Origin: Oceaniferula marina
GTDB lineage: Bacteria > Verrucomicrobiota > Verrucomicrobiia > Verrucomicrobiales > Akkermansiaceae
Length of the DNA stretch: 64,000 nt
NCBI RefSeq assembly: GCF_013391475.1
Contig: NZ_JACBAZ010000012.1
Location: 1-64,000, forward strand
Reading direction: 5' to 3'
Position numbers and translations under genes: made by a program
Shown: positions 12,933-22,044 of the stretch, in pieces
How positions within the stretch are numbered: the stretch's first letter is position 1
Layout: each line of letters opens with the position of its first letter
Notes under the pieces: model-generated
Database searches by the model: none
Seen by the model: the letters and a program-made list of their open reading frames with translations, nothing else
What the model was told of the DNA's origin: nothing

Positions 12933-13514
12933 ATGAAAATGAAAAGCACATGCGCAATCGCGCTTTCATTCGGAATGGCAACTGCCGCTAACGCAGCTCT
13001 CACAGTGGCAACTGATGTCAGCCAAACAACCGTCAATGCTGATCTGAGTCTCATTACTCAAGACAACGCAAGTGATGGTGCAATTGCTTCTTCCCTCAAT
13101 GATGTATGGGTAACGAATTCGGGGTTCACTTCTGCGGTGATCACATTGGAGCTCGCCGGCGGTGACGACGTGGTAGTGGACGGAATCGCGTTTTGGAACT
13201 ACACTCCATTCGATTCTGGAAACGGAACTGCAACCGCCACGATTGAGTTCTTTAACGATGGCGTCAGCCAAGGAACAGCGACGCCCTTTGCCCCGAACCA
13301 AGATTCCACAGGAAGTAATACACCCACGCAGCAAAACTTCGTCATTGCAACCCAAACTGCGGACACAGCTATCCTTACACTCAGCACGAATTACGGAGGG
13401 GACCGCGTTGGATTCAATGAAATTCAATTCGATACCACAGCCGTCCCCGAACCATCTTCCGCAGCCCTTATCGGCCTGGGTGGACTTTCACTGATCCTGC
13501 GTCGTCGCAAATAG
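12933..13514 (+). CDS. PEP-CTERM sorting-domain protein
   Basis: This 193-aa secreted protein has a signal peptide (MKMKSTCAIALSFGMATAANA), a beta-rich low-Lys body and a C-terminal sorting tail V-P-E-P-S-S-A-A-L-I-G-L-G-G-L-S-L-I-L-R-R-R-K. The Pro-Glu-Pro motif, hydrophobic helix and Arg-rich end are the known PEP-CTERM/exosortase signal, which places the mature protein at the outer surface or in extracellular matrix. The body has Asp/Thr/Gly-rich strands without a domain I can name. A strong terminator follows at 13557-13589. The gene lies downstream of the sigma/FecR pair and may belong to its regulon. Confidence 0.85.
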   Translation: MKMKSTCAIALSFGMATAANAALTVATDVSQTTVNADLSLITQDNASDGAIASSLNDVWVTNSGFTSAVITLELAGGDDVVVDGIAFWNYTPFDSGNGTATATIEFFNDGVSQGTATPFAPNQDSTGSNTPTQQNFVIATQTADTAILTLSTNYGGDRVGFNEIQFDTTAVPEPSSAALIGLGGLSLILRRRK

Positions 13515-13556
13515 ATATGAAACACGTTTTTCAACTGTAACCTAAGTTTCTTTTTA

Positions 13557-13589
13557 TCCCACCCGACTCTCCGGGTGGGATTTTTTTTT
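13557..13589 (+). terminator. Rho-independent terminator after PEP-CTERM gene
   Basis: A perfect 9-bp stem TCCCACCCG / CGGGTGGGA with a 6-nt loop is followed by nine T residues, 42 bp after the stop codon of the PEP-CTERM gene. Confidence 0.95.
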
Positions 13590-13598
13590 GTGTATTAT

Positions 13599-13778
13599 AC
13601 CAAGTAGTAAAGATGAATGAGTTCTTTGGTAAGGCTCGACGAAGGAATGGTGCGGGCACCATGACTAAGGAGAAACAAAGCCAAAGGAGTCATTCATCCG
13701 GAACTCTCATGGATCACGCAGTGCTTTTCCACATACCTCAACAACGATCAATCGTCTCGTCTGTTTTGCGGAGTGGTA
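13599..13778 (+). repeat. Fold-back repeat, copy 1 (left arm deleted)
   Basis: This copy shares about 165 bp with 44074-44273, with only one substitution in the common part (T versus G in ...AAGGCTCGACG). It contains an inner inverted pair (GATGAATGAGTTCTTTGG with CCAAAGGAGTCATTCATC) and a small hairpin GGTGC-GG-GCACC. Compared with copy 2 it lacks about 20 bp of the left arm (ACAGACGGGACGATAGCCGA), so it cannot form the outer stem. It lies just downstream of a terminator, outside any gene. It is either a MITE-like non-autonomous element or a repeated structured RNA. No transposase is present nearby. Confidence 0.85.
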
Positions 13779-13832
13779 TTATACAAAGCACATTTCATGA
13801 TCGGGCTAAGCTCAGCGCTGGTAAGGTCTTCA

Positions 13833-13873
13833 TCGATAAAAACAACCCACCTTCCATTACAGAAGGTGGGTTT
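13833..13873 (-). terminator. Terminator of the GH36 alpha-galactosidase gene
   Basis: An 11-bp perfect inverted repeat AACCCACCTTC (13844-13854) / GAAGGTGGGTT (13862-13872), read on the minus strand, is followed by a T-rich run (GTTTTTAT). It lies 47 bp beyond the alpha-galactosidase stop codon. Confidence 0.85.
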
Positions 13874-13919
13874 ACACACACAAGGCGGGTGTTTAGCCCG
13901 CACATGAAATTATCTAGCT

Positions 13920-16568
13920 TTATTTCGTTGCAAGCTCTTCAAGCCGAATGACCACACTCTGGTAGTCACCGGTTCTCCATGGCAAAGAAATCCCCTTGGA
14001 CATCAGGTAATCACCTCCAAATTCTTTACCATGCATCTTGGTCATGGGTTTATTGGCATCGACCATGTTAATTTCTGTTAGCTTGTAACGGGCTGACGGG
14101 TCGAGTCCGGCCAACTTCACGGGAGCATGGGCATCAAGTAAGTTTTTCTCTGTGGTGAAGGCAAAGAAGAGAGCTTCTGTAGGCGCCTCTTCACCTTCCA
14201 GCACATACATCAGCGATGCCATCTTCGTCTTGAAAGGAGAACGCAATCGGTAGAGATCTCCAAGCTGAACCACGGGTCGAATATCTTTGTAAATCTCGAG
14301 AGCCTTTTTGGAAAACTCCATGTCCTTCTCCGGCACACGTTCAGGGCGAAGCTCAAATCCTAGACGACCCATCATCGCGACATCAAAGCGATACTTGATC
14401 GATGTCTCACGCCCGGTGTAATGGTTAGGCGATTCCGTAACGTGCGCTGCGCTGGCTATGGCAGGAAAAAGATGACTGATCGACCACTGCATCAATACAC
14501 GCTCCCGGGCATCCGTATTATCACTCACCCAATATTCATGATGGTATTTCATATTTCCGTAATCAACCCGTCCACCACCGGAACCGCAAGCTTGGAAAAC
14601 AACCTTCGGATACTTTTTCGTGATCCTGTCCAGCACACTGTAGTATCCCTTCACATAATCAATCCACAAATGCTCCTGACGATCCGCTGACAAATAGTTC
14701 GACCCGGGGTCACTGATGGTGCGGTTACAGTCCCACTTAATGTAGCTGATACCCGGATGTTTGCCGAGCAGGTCGTCCATGAAGTCGAAGATATAATCCT
14801 GCACCGCCGGATTGGTGAGATCGAGAATAAGTTGACTACGCTGCAGCCGCTGATGACGCTTGGGCAAGGTAATCACCCACTCCGGATGCTTTTCGTAAAG
14901 CTCGGACTTCGGATTCACCATTTCAGGTTCCACCCAGATGCCAAAATCAATCCCTTCTTTCTTAGAATGGTCGATCAGCCCCTGCACACCACCCTTGAGT
15001 TTGGCTGTATTCACCATCCAGTCTCCCAGACCGGCGCGATCATGGTCACGTGGATATTTTCTACCAAACCAACCGTCATCTAACACAAACAATTCAATCC
15101 CGGTCTTGGCAGCATCGGTGATCATGCGCTTGATGAGTTCATCATCAAAAGTAAAATAGGCGCCCTCCCAGGAGTTCAACAGAATGCGGCGCGGCTGGTC
15201 ACCATCGCGCACACCGTAGGCGAGAGCCCAGCGGTGAAGGTTGCGGGTAGCCTCGCCCTTCCCCTGATTGCTGTGAGAAAGGATCAGACGTGGAGTCTCC
15301 AAACGCTCCCCCTTGGAAAGGCGGTAACGCGACATATGAGGGTCATAACCAAACTGAGCCGACAATTGAGTATCACCCTTCGACTCAAATCGCATCCGCC
15401 AATTCCCGGACCATGCCAGTGCGCCAATGATGACTTCTCCCCTCTCTTCCTCCGCAGGATGGTCCATCGCCAGAATAAATCCAGGCTGTGCCAACTGACT
15501 CGTGCGGGCTCCTGTGACGACGCGGACTTCCTTGATGCCATTCTTTAATAACTCCTCTTTGATATACGCTTCACCATTTTGTTGCCCCGTAATCGACGTG
15601 AGATAAAACTTGTCCGATTCCAGAGAAAGAAACCCGGAAGCCGCGTGATGAATCACCACATCACCCTCTCCAAGATTGCGCACCACCGCCCAGCGCTCAA
15701 CTACGTTTTCACGCTTGGATACGAGGTAGTGCAGATTCACCTCCACAGGATACTCCGGATCCATCATCGTAAAGACCAGCTCGGTCTGATTCTCGTTGAG
15801 GTCCTTCCGGATGTGGCTGCGGTAATGGAGATCGAGCGAAATTTTTCCATCCGCCTGCACAAGGGAAATAGCATGCTCACCACGGTTCTCATCCCAATAC
15901 GTAGGATAAGCGAAGCCACCCTTCTCCTGGGAATCCTGAACGCGGGCTAAGCGGGTCCCGAAATAACTCTGATAGAGTTTCTCCCCTCGCAACTCAAAGG
16001 CCAGAGTGCTGGCTGCCATCTCCAGAACGATTTGATTACCTGTGATCTCAGGAGCCGCTCCTTCGTAGCTAACTTTGGCCTCCGCCCAATCCGCATGATC
16101 ATACCGATTCCCATCGTTGGCATCGTTCACGAGCAAGGTCAGCATTTCAATACCACGAAGGTCCTGCTTCACAGCCAAGGGTTTTTCTCCACCGTCCATC
16201 ACCGGGCTTTCCCACAGGGTTTTGCCATCACCGACCAATTTAAAAATCACACTGGCACGACCATCTTCAACCTCATCATCAATACCCACCATCGCCGAAA
16301 ACTGCGTTGCTTTCCCGTCGAGTTTCAGCCTCAGGGCACTGTTGGCATGACATCCAATACCCCGTTCAAATTTCTGCCCACCTATCGCCAGCGGGTTCCC
16401 GTCGACCGACCGCTTGGAGCGCGTCATACCATAGCCTGTTTCTGCCAGTGAAAGATCCAAAGTATCCAAGTAAAGTTGTTGCTGTGCCATCGTAGAAGTC
16501 GAAATCAGAGTAAAAAACAAAAGAGAGAGGCCTCGCCTCCCCATCAGATAATCATGAAGCTTGATCAT
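13920..16568 (-). CDS. GH36 alpha-galactosidase with NPCBM domain
   Basis: The 882-aa exported protein begins with a signal peptide (G-R-R-G-L-S-L-L-F-F-T-L-I-S-T-S-T-M-A-Q); ATG 16568 or 16544 can serve as start. Residues about 30-170 form an NPCBM (novel putative carbohydrate-binding) module, followed by the GH36 N-terminal beta-supersandwich and the catalytic barrel. Classical GH36 motifs are present: L-D-D-G-W-F-G-R, I-K-W-D (nucleophile D613 in this numbering) and W-V-S-D-N-T-D (acid/base D683). It should release terminal alpha-1,3/1,4/1,6-galactose in the periplasm or outside the cell. It is monocistronic with its own terminator, on the minus strand next to repeat copy 1. Confidence 0.95.
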   Translation of the reverse strand: MIKLHDYLMGRRGLSLLFFTLISTSTMAQQQLYLDTLDLSLAETGYGMTRSKRSVDGNPLAIGGQKFERGIGCHANSALRLKLDGKATQFSAMVGIDDEVEDGRASVIFKLVGDGKTLWESPVMDGGEKPLAVKQDLRGIEMLTLLVNDANDGNRYDHADWAEAKVSYEGAAPEITGNQIVLEMAASTLAFELRGEKLYQSYFGTRLARVQDSQEKGGFAYPTYWDENRGEHAISLVQADGKISLDLHYRSHIRKDLNENQTELVFTMMDPEYPVEVNLHYLVSKRENVVERWAVVRNLGEGDVVIHHAASGFLSLESDKFYLTSITGQQNGEAYIKEELLKNGIKEVRVVTGARTSQLAQPGFILAMDHPAEEERGEVIIGALAWSGNWRMRFESKGDTQLSAQFGYDPHMSRYRLSKGERLETPRLILSHSNQGKGEATRNLHRWALAYGVRDGDQPRRILLNSWEGAYFTFDDELIKRMITDAAKTGIELFVLDDGWFGRKYPRDHDRAGLGDWMVNTAKLKGGVQGLIDHSKKEGIDFGIWVEPEMVNPKSELYEKHPEWVITLPKRHQRLQRSQLILDLTNPAVQDYIFDFMDDLLGKHPGISYIKWDCNRTISDPGSNYLSADRQEHLWIDYVKGYYSVLDRITKKYPKVVFQACGSGGGRVDYGNMKYHHEYWVSDNTDARERVLMQWSISHLFPAIASAAHVTESPNHYTGRETSIKYRFDVAMMGRLGFELRPERVPEKDMEFSKKALEIYKDIRPVVQLGDLYRLRSPFKTKMASLMYVLEGEEAPTEALFFAFTTEKNLLDAHAPVKLAGLDPSARYKLTEINMVDANKPMTKMHGKEFGGDYLMSKGISLPWRTGDYQSVVIRLEELATK

Positions 16569-16826
16569 ACGCCATGGGTAAATTATATCAATCATACTGG
16601 ATGCATCGAACCATCCCGCCGACGAAAATTGATACCGATTTACGAGTTTTAACAAGCCTACATTAATCTTCCACTTCTGATTGTGCCGAGCCTTCAGCGA
16701 GTTCTACATAAACGCACAAGAAACACACGAGCATCCAATCCAAGACCCCTCATGAACCCGCTTCATACCATTTGATCAGTTAAATTGGCTGAATGGCACT
16801 GAAGGTTTTGCAGGGGACCATCGACG

Positions 16827-18653
16827 CTACTTTCTCTTCGAAGCCTCCATCTTTTTCCGCATGCGCTGAACCGCTGCCTGATGATTCACTGAACGATTCT
16901 TTTGCTGCTCGGCTGCCCGATTACGCCTCTCCTGCTCCTGACGAAGCCGCTCTGCTTGTTGTTGCTGGCGGCGGGATTGCTGGGCCTGTTTTTCCCTCTC
17001 CGCACGTGCAGCGCGCTCTTTTAAAGCCCGGGCTTCAGCCTGACGCTGTTGACGAGCCCGTGCGTCTTGTTGCTCTTGCCTTAGACGCTCTTCTCTTGCC
17101 CGTTGTTCGCGAGCCTCCTGTTCACGCCGGACTTTTTCTCTGGCGGCTTTTTCTCTGGCGGCCTTCTCCTGCATCTCCCGTTGCGCTTTCGACTTTCGCT
17201 GTTGCTCGGCTCGAGCTTTTTCTTGGCGCTTTTGTTCTTCCATTTCGCGCTTTTGTTTGGCCTGGCGCTCCCGAGTTTCTTGTTGCTCACGCATCTTTCG
17301 AGCTTCGGACTCACGCTCTTGCCTTACCCGTTCGGCTCGGGCTTTTTCGTCTCTTGCCCGTTGCTCTCGGGCCATTTTCTCACGTTGTTCCTGAGCCTGC
17401 TTCTTTTTCTCGATCCGCTCTCGCTCTTGTTGCTGCCTTTTTTCGATTTCGCGTCGCTGCTTGGCCAATAACTCCTTGGACGCGGACTTCTTTCCCCGAG
17501 CAGCTTTTTCCCTCGCGGCTTTCTCCTGCATTTCGCGTGTGGCTTCTCGCTGCCGGTTTCTTTCCATACGAGCACGCTCCTCTTCCTGCTCGCGCTGTTT
17601 CGTCATCTGACGCTCCCGGGCCTCTCTCTCGGTCCTTTGTGCCTGTTCACGCTTTTCCCTTTGTTTTCTTTCCTCCAGCTCCTTGTTCCGCTTTTCGCGG
17701 AAACGTCGTTCGGCATCCTGCTTTTTGCTTTGCGCCAACTCACGCTCCCTGCGTTCTCGCTCAACTCGTTCTTGCCTCTTTCGCTCAGCCATCACCCTGC
17801 GCTCCTGTTCACGTTTCAATTGTTGCAAACGATCGCGCTGAGCGCGTTCGGCCCGCTCCCTCTCACGTTGTTTCTTCAATCTGGCTTCCTGCTCACGACG
17901 TTCCCGCTCACGCCTCTCTTGAGCGCGTTTCTCAGCCTCGCGATGCTGGTGTCCAGGGTGCACGCCGCCATGGTGTTTTGGCTTACCATGATGAACGTGT
18001 CCGTGATGATTTGGCCGCATACGTGTGCGCCATGCCATACGCCAGGCCCATTCATTTTCTCGTCTCGCACAGGCTTCACTGGCTAGCCATGCCTGGGTCT
18101 CCCGCAGTTGCCACGCCAAATCTTCAGCCTCCATCCGGGCCTGTTCCTCAGCCCAGGCATTTTCCTCGGCTATCCACTCAGCCTCTTCCCTCAGGCGCTC
18201 AGCTTCTTCCCTCAGCTGCCGCTCCCGCAGCAGTTGGGCTTCTTTGATCTGGGCAATCTCCTGGGCCTCACGTTCTGCCGCGATGGCAGCTTCCTGATCA
18301 GCCACATATGCCGTCTCAGCTTCACGTCGCCGGGCCTCCTCCTCCGCATACTCACGGACCCGCTGCTCCATCGTCTCAATCAATACCTTTTCTCTCTCCA
18401 TCGCTTGATTGGAGACCTCCAGTGCCCGTTGATCAGCCTCCAAGCGCTCCTGGGCAAGTTGTAACTCCAGCTCACGCTCTTTGTTTTCCAGCTCGATGAT
18501 CCGGGCGTTCTGCTCCGCACGTTCCTGTTGCTCGGATGCCTTCATGGCAGGCTCTCCCTCTTTGAGACCAGTTTCGGGTTTCTCCTGACAGGCACAGAAC
18601 AAACTCACCATCAAGGTAAGGCTCATCATCGTCGCTATGGGTAATTTAAACAT
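16827..18653 (-). CDS. Glu/Arg/Gln-rich coiled-coil protein with His-rich linker
   Basis: About 608 aa of almost uninterrupted charged helix. The N-terminus (MFKLPIATMMSLTLMVSLFCAC) looks like a signal peptide with a weak lipobox (F-C-A-C), so it may be a lipoprotein; GTG 18674 is an alternative start. Residues about 40-205 are Glu/Ala-rich. A 25-residue His/Gly/Pro segment (H-H-G-H-V-H-H-G-K-P-K-H-H-G-G-V-H) then breaks the helix. Residues about 250-600 are Arg/Glu/Gln heptads with internal repeats such as R-E-M-Q-E-K-A-A-R-E-K-A-A-R, seen twice. No enzyme domain is seen. It could be a structural periplasmic rod, and the His segment could bind metal. Both roles are guesses. Composition makes the opposite strand fully open in part of the gene. 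Confidence 0.8.
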   Translation of the reverse strand: MFKLPIATMMSLTLMVSLFCACQEKPETGLKEGEPAMKASEQQERAEQNARIIELENKERELELQLAQERLEADQRALEVSNQAMEREKVLIETMEQRVREYAEEEARRREAETAYVADQEAAIAAEREAQEIAQIKEAQLLRERQLREEAERLREEAEWIAEENAWAEEQARMEAEDLAWQLRETQAWLASEACARRENEWAWRMAWRTRMRPNHHGHVHHGKPKHHGGVHPGHQHREAEKRAQERRERERREQEARLKKQRERERAERAQRDRLQQLKREQERRVMAERKRQERVERERRERELAQSKKQDAERRFREKRNKELEERKQREKREQAQRTEREARERQMTKQREQEEERARMERNRQREATREMQEKAAREKAARGKKSASKELLAKQRREIEKRQQQERERIEKKKQAQEQREKMAREQRARDEKARAERVRQERESEARKMREQQETRERQAKQKREMEEQKRQEKARAEQQRKSKAQREMQEKAAREKAAREKVRREQEAREQRAREERLRQEQQDARARQQRQAEARALKERAARAEREKQAQQSRRQQQQAERLRQEQERRNRAAEQQKNRSVNHQAAVQRMRKKMEASKRK

Positions 18654-18768
18654 TTCTTTGATCGTTTCTGCCACTGAGACGAATCCCCGTGATCATTCAT
18701 TCAAATTAATTTATCGGGGCTTGGCAGTTGTCCCTTCTCCGGTTCTGGGTTAGAACCATGTCCGAACC

Positions 18769-20784
18769 ATGATAGCATTTGCAGACGACAACGAAGGACG
18801 GTCATCCGGCGACCTGGTAAACGCCATGGAGCAAATGTTCTCAAGCTCGGGAAAACTTTCCTCATCCCCGGATTTTGAATACCGGGCGGAACAGCAGCAG
18901 ATGTCCATGGCCGTGGCCGAAGCCTTGGAAAATACTCACGTCCTCTGCGCGGAGGCCGGAACCGGGGTGGGAAAATCCCTCGCCTACCTCATCCCCGCCG
19001 CTAAATTCGCATTGGAAACCGGCCGAAAAGCGGTCATTTCAACCCACACCATCAACCTCCAGGAACAGCTGATCAACAAAGACATCCCGCTGGCGAATAA
19101 GATTCTTGGGGGAGAGCTCAAGGCCGCCCTACTCAAAGGGCGAGGGAATTACGTCTGCCCGCTCCGACTCAAACGTGCGATGCAGCAGACCGGTGATTTA
19201 TTTAGCACCGGCGAGGCCGAGGAGCTGAAAGCTATTTGGGACTGGGCCGAAGGCACCCGGGATGGAACCAAAAGCGATCTCAACTTCCAGCCCTCGGCCA
19301 AAGTCTGGAGTCAGGTCTGCTCTGACGGCAGCGTCTGCACCCACCGCACCTGCGGCCGCAATGGTAACTGTTTCTATCAAATTGCACGTAAACAGATGGA
19401 GGATGCCGACATCGTCGTGCTCAACCACACCTTGTTCTTCTCTCTGCTCGCGCTCGGAGAAATCCCGGATGACGATCCCGGCTATCTCTTTGCCAACGAT
19501 TTTGTCATCTTTGATGAGGCCCACACGCTGGAACAGGTTGCCGCTGTTCAGTTAGGGCTTCGCCAAAGTCACGCAGGACTCAAATTCGAGGTCCAACGCC
19601 TCTACAATCCACGCAACCGCAAAGGACTGCTTCGCGCAATGCACAACGCCCGGGCCATGAAAGCCGCCGAGCGCGTTCTGGATGAAGCCGAGGAGTTCTA
19701 TCAAACCATCGCAGAACAAGTCGAATTCGGAAAATTCAGTAAAGAGTTCCGAGTCAGGCAACCCGACTTCGTCGATAACACACTCGGCGAGCCGCTCCGA
19801 GCCCTCTGGGGAGAGATCGAAGAAGCGGCAGATGCCTTGGAAAAAGACTCCACCACCCGAGCTGAACTCATGGACGGAGCTCGGAGAATGCGCGAAATCC
19901 ACGCCGGTCTACGCCTGTTCCTCGACCAGGATGACGAAGACAGTGTCTACTGGGTGCAGAAAAGCGGACGGGACGACGACATGCTCAGCATTCACTCTGC
20001 GCCCATCAACGTTGCTGACCGCCTGCGCCGGATCATGTTTGGCCACGGTCGGACCTGTATCCTGACCAGCGCCACCCTCGGAACGGGAGATGAAGAACTT
20101 CTCTACTTTCGCAAACGTATCGGTGCTGAAAATGCCCTCGCCGTCAAAATTGGGTCTCCGTTCAATTACCAGGAACAGATGAAAATCTACGTGATCAAAT
20201 CGATGCCGGAGCCATCACATAAGGATTACGAAAACGCCCTGGTTCACTGGATTGGCCGCGTGCTTAAATACACCGAAGGCAAGGCCTTTGTACTGTTTAC
20301 CAGTTACCGGCTGATGCGAAATGTGGCAGCTGCCATGGACGATTTTTTTTACGACCACGACTGGCGTCTGCTTCTTCAAGGGGATGGTATGCCACGCCAC
20401 AAGATGATCGATATTTTCCGCAAGGACACACACAGCGTTCTCTTTGGAACCGATAGCTTTTGGGCCGGGGTCGACGTCCCCGGTGAAGCTCTGTCCAATG
20501 TCATCATCACCCGACTACCCTTTGCCGTGCCCGACCACCCACTGGTGGAATCCCGCTTGGAAGCCATCATTGCCGATGGAGGCAATGCCTTCGTTGACTA
20601 CTCGGTTCCCGAAGCGGTTCTCAAACTACGTCAAGGCGTCGGGCGACTGATCCGCACAGCCAAAGACAAAGGCATGGTTGTTCTGCTAGATAATCGTGTC
20701 GTCACCAAACCCTACGGAAAAACCTTTTTGGGGTCCCTGCCTCCGGCCCCAATCAAAATCGTCAACGAGCCGCTCAAGGATTAA
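18769..20784 (+). CDS. DinG/YoaA-family ATP-dependent DNA helicase (XPD-like)
   Basis: This 671-aa superfamily 2 helicase has Walker A G-T-G-V-G-K-S at 64-70, motif Ia around S-T-H-T-I-N-L-Q-E-Q, the D-E-A-H box at 249-252 and the C-terminal motif VI region Q-G-V-G-R-L-I-R. Between motifs I and II lie Cys130, Cys184, Cys190, Cys195 and Cys201, and four of these can hold the 4Fe-4S cluster typical of XPD/DinG proteins. Family members unwind DNA 5'->3' and act on R-loops, flaps or damaged forks. No N-terminal exonuclease domain is present. The DsrE-like gene follows after 40 bp and may be co-transcribed. Confidence 0.92.
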   Translation: MIAFADDNEGRSSGDLVNAMEQMFSSSGKLSSSPDFEYRAEQQQMSMAVAEALENTHVLCAEAGTGVGKSLAYLIPAAKFALETGRKAVISTHTINLQEQLINKDIPLANKILGGELKAALLKGRGNYVCPLRLKRAMQQTGDLFSTGEAEELKAIWDWAEGTRDGTKSDLNFQPSAKVWSQVCSDGSVCTHRTCGRNGNCFYQIARKQMEDADIVVLNHTLFFSLLALGEIPDDDPGYLFANDFVIFDEAHTLEQVAAVQLGLRQSHAGLKFEVQRLYNPRNRKGLLRAMHNARAMKAAERVLDEAEEFYQTIAEQVEFGKFSKEFRVRQPDFVDNTLGEPLRALWGEIEEAADALEKDSTTRAELMDGARRMREIHAGLRLFLDQDDEDSVYWVQKSGRDDDMLSIHSAPINVADRLRRIMFGHGRTCILTSATLGTGDEELLYFRKRIGAENALAVKIGSPFNYQEQMKIYVIKSMPEPSHKDYENALVHWIGRVLKYTEGKAFVLFTSYRLMRNVAAAMDDFFYDHDWRLLLQGDGMPRHKMIDIFRKDTHSVLFGTDSFWAGVDVPGEALSNVIITRLPFAVPDHPLVESRLEAIIADGGNAFVDYSVPEAVLKLRQGVGRLIRTAKDKGMVVLLDNRVVTKPYGKTFLGSLPPAPIKIVNEPLKD

Positions 20785-20824
20785 GCGCCCCTAACGACAC
20801 ACCCACACGCACAAATAAAAGACC

Positions 20825-21157
20825 ATGCAACGATCCGTCATCATCACTCGAAATGGCATGGGAGAAGGCGATCCCAAGCTCTCTCTCATCCTACTGGAAA
20901 AATATCTGACATCCTCACTGGAAAATGACGACATCAAGGACGTCTATGCCTTTTATAACAGTGGAGTCAAAGCCCCACTGGAGAACAAAAACATCTACCT
21001 GCTGCTCGAACAGGTCCAGAGCAAGGGAGCCGAGATCTATTTTTGCGGAACCTGCCTTGAGTTCTACGGGCTGGCTCAGGATGTCAACATTGGCAAGATT
21101 GCATGCATGAATGACATCCGTACGGTCATCAACAACAGCCGGGCTGATTTTTTATAA
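20825..21157 (+). CDS. DsrE/DsrF-family protein, YedF C-terminal-like
   Basis: This 110-aa cytoplasmic protein has the DsrE-like fold. The Y-F-C-G-T-C-L-E-F-Y-G-L segment (residues about 73-84) matches the cysteine motif found in the C-terminal half of YedF, a sulfurtransferase-like protein associated with selenium metabolism in some genomes. The N-terminal TusA/SirA half of YedF is missing, so this is the DsrE part alone. The family handles persulfide sulfur or selenium, but this particular activity is unproven. It is interesting in light of the candidate selenoprotein at 42448-43131, though the two genes are 21 kb apart. Confidence 0.75.
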   Translation: MQRSVIITRNGMGEGDPKLSLILLEKYLTSSLENDDIKDVYAFYNSGVKAPLENKNIYLLLEQVQSKGAEIYFCGTCLEFYGLAQDVNIGKIACMNDIRTVINNSRADFL

Positions 21158-21191
21158 GCGAAATAGCAAGGGTTCAACGCAAGCCGGCGGC

Positions 21192-21213
21192 GGCTGATTG
21201 AGGCCAATCAGCC
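21192..21213. terminator. Hairpin between convergent genes
   Basis: A perfect 8-bp stem GGCTGATT / AATCAGCC with loop GAGGCC lies between the convergent DsrE-like and aroD genes. It has no T-run on either side, so terminator function is only likely from its position. Confidence 0.4.
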
Positions 21214-21230
21214 CTACCGTTATCATCTCA

Positions 21231-21962
21231 TCACAATCCCTGAGGCTCGTTACTGGGAGCCTTGGTGATCGGATCCAGAGCCGCAATCGCTGTTTTCAAC
21301 AATTCGGCAGGCCACTGGCCGGGAGCCGTAGGTTCACTTCCCAGATATCCGTAATTGAGCAAGGATCCGTGCTGGGCATAGAGCATACGCGACACCGGAG
21401 CGAGCGGCCCCATGCCCATGATCGCCATGGGATGTGTGTTGCGCTGCAGTAAACTGGTGCACAGAGGAAAATCCTTCACACTTTTATGATAGAGCGCCAA
21501 CTTAACAATATCGGCTTCCTCTGCCATATCCACCATACGCTGAAGCTGAAATTCTTCCGGGGTATGGTCAAAGTTGTGATAGGAAAGAATCAACCCTACC
21601 TCACGAGATCGAATCTCGTGGATGGTTTTTTCCAAACCATTGTATGATGCCAGCTCGACATCAATCCAAGTTGCCCGGTCAGCCACCGCCATCAGCAACT
21701 CGGCTCGCTCCTCCAAACTAAGGACCGCAGCTCCCCCCTCCGCAGCACAGCGGGCAGTGAACAACAAAGGAAAATCCTTAAAACGATCCAGCTCGAGCTC
21801 CAAAGCATCCATGTGCCCGGACATGGCATCGAGACGAATCTCCAACAAGTCACACTGCTGCGGCAACTCAACCGGCTGCAGGCAGGCAAGATGGTTCAAT
21901 GAGGCAACAGATCCCACCACCAGTGGGCACTCAGGAATAGTCACTTGACGTTGGCTGGACAT
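21231..21962 (-). CDS. aroD: Type I 3-dehydroquinate dehydratase
   Basis: This 243-aa protein catalyses the third shikimate-pathway step. Family residues are visible: E-I-R-L-D (41-45), the catalytic His in S-Y-H-N-F (H129) and the Schiff-base lysine in D-I-V-K-L-A (K154). Length agrees with the usual 220-250 aa. The N-terminal ~20 residues are an extension of no evident function. The gene stands alone, converging on the DsrE-like gene and not in a shikimate operon. Confidence 0.93.
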   Translation of the reverse strand: MSSQRQVTIPECPLVVGSVASLNHLACLQPVELPQQCDLLEIRLDAMSGHMDALELELDRFKDFPLLFTARCAAEGGAAVLSLEERAELLMAVADRATWIDVELASYNGLEKTIHEIRSREVGLILSYHNFDHTPEEFQLQRMVDMAEEADIVKLALYHKSVKDFPLCTSLLQRNTHPMAIMGMGPLAPVSRMLYAQHGSLLNYGYLGSEPTAPGQWPAELLKTAIAALDPITKAPSNEPQGL

Positions 21963-22044
21963 GACATCCGCATGTCACATCCAGCCGCATGATTTGTCAA
22001 TGCGCGTTCGCAAGGAATCTTGCCATCCGCAGGCATCAAGTGCT

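Noticed and set aside
16793-18247. A 484-codon open frame on the plus strand opposite the charged coiled-coil gene
   Set aside because: It is rich in Pro/Leu/Phe/Ala/Ser as expected from the complement of Glu/Arg/Gln codons. It has no domain or signal, and the minus-strand gene has a clear signal peptide and heptads.
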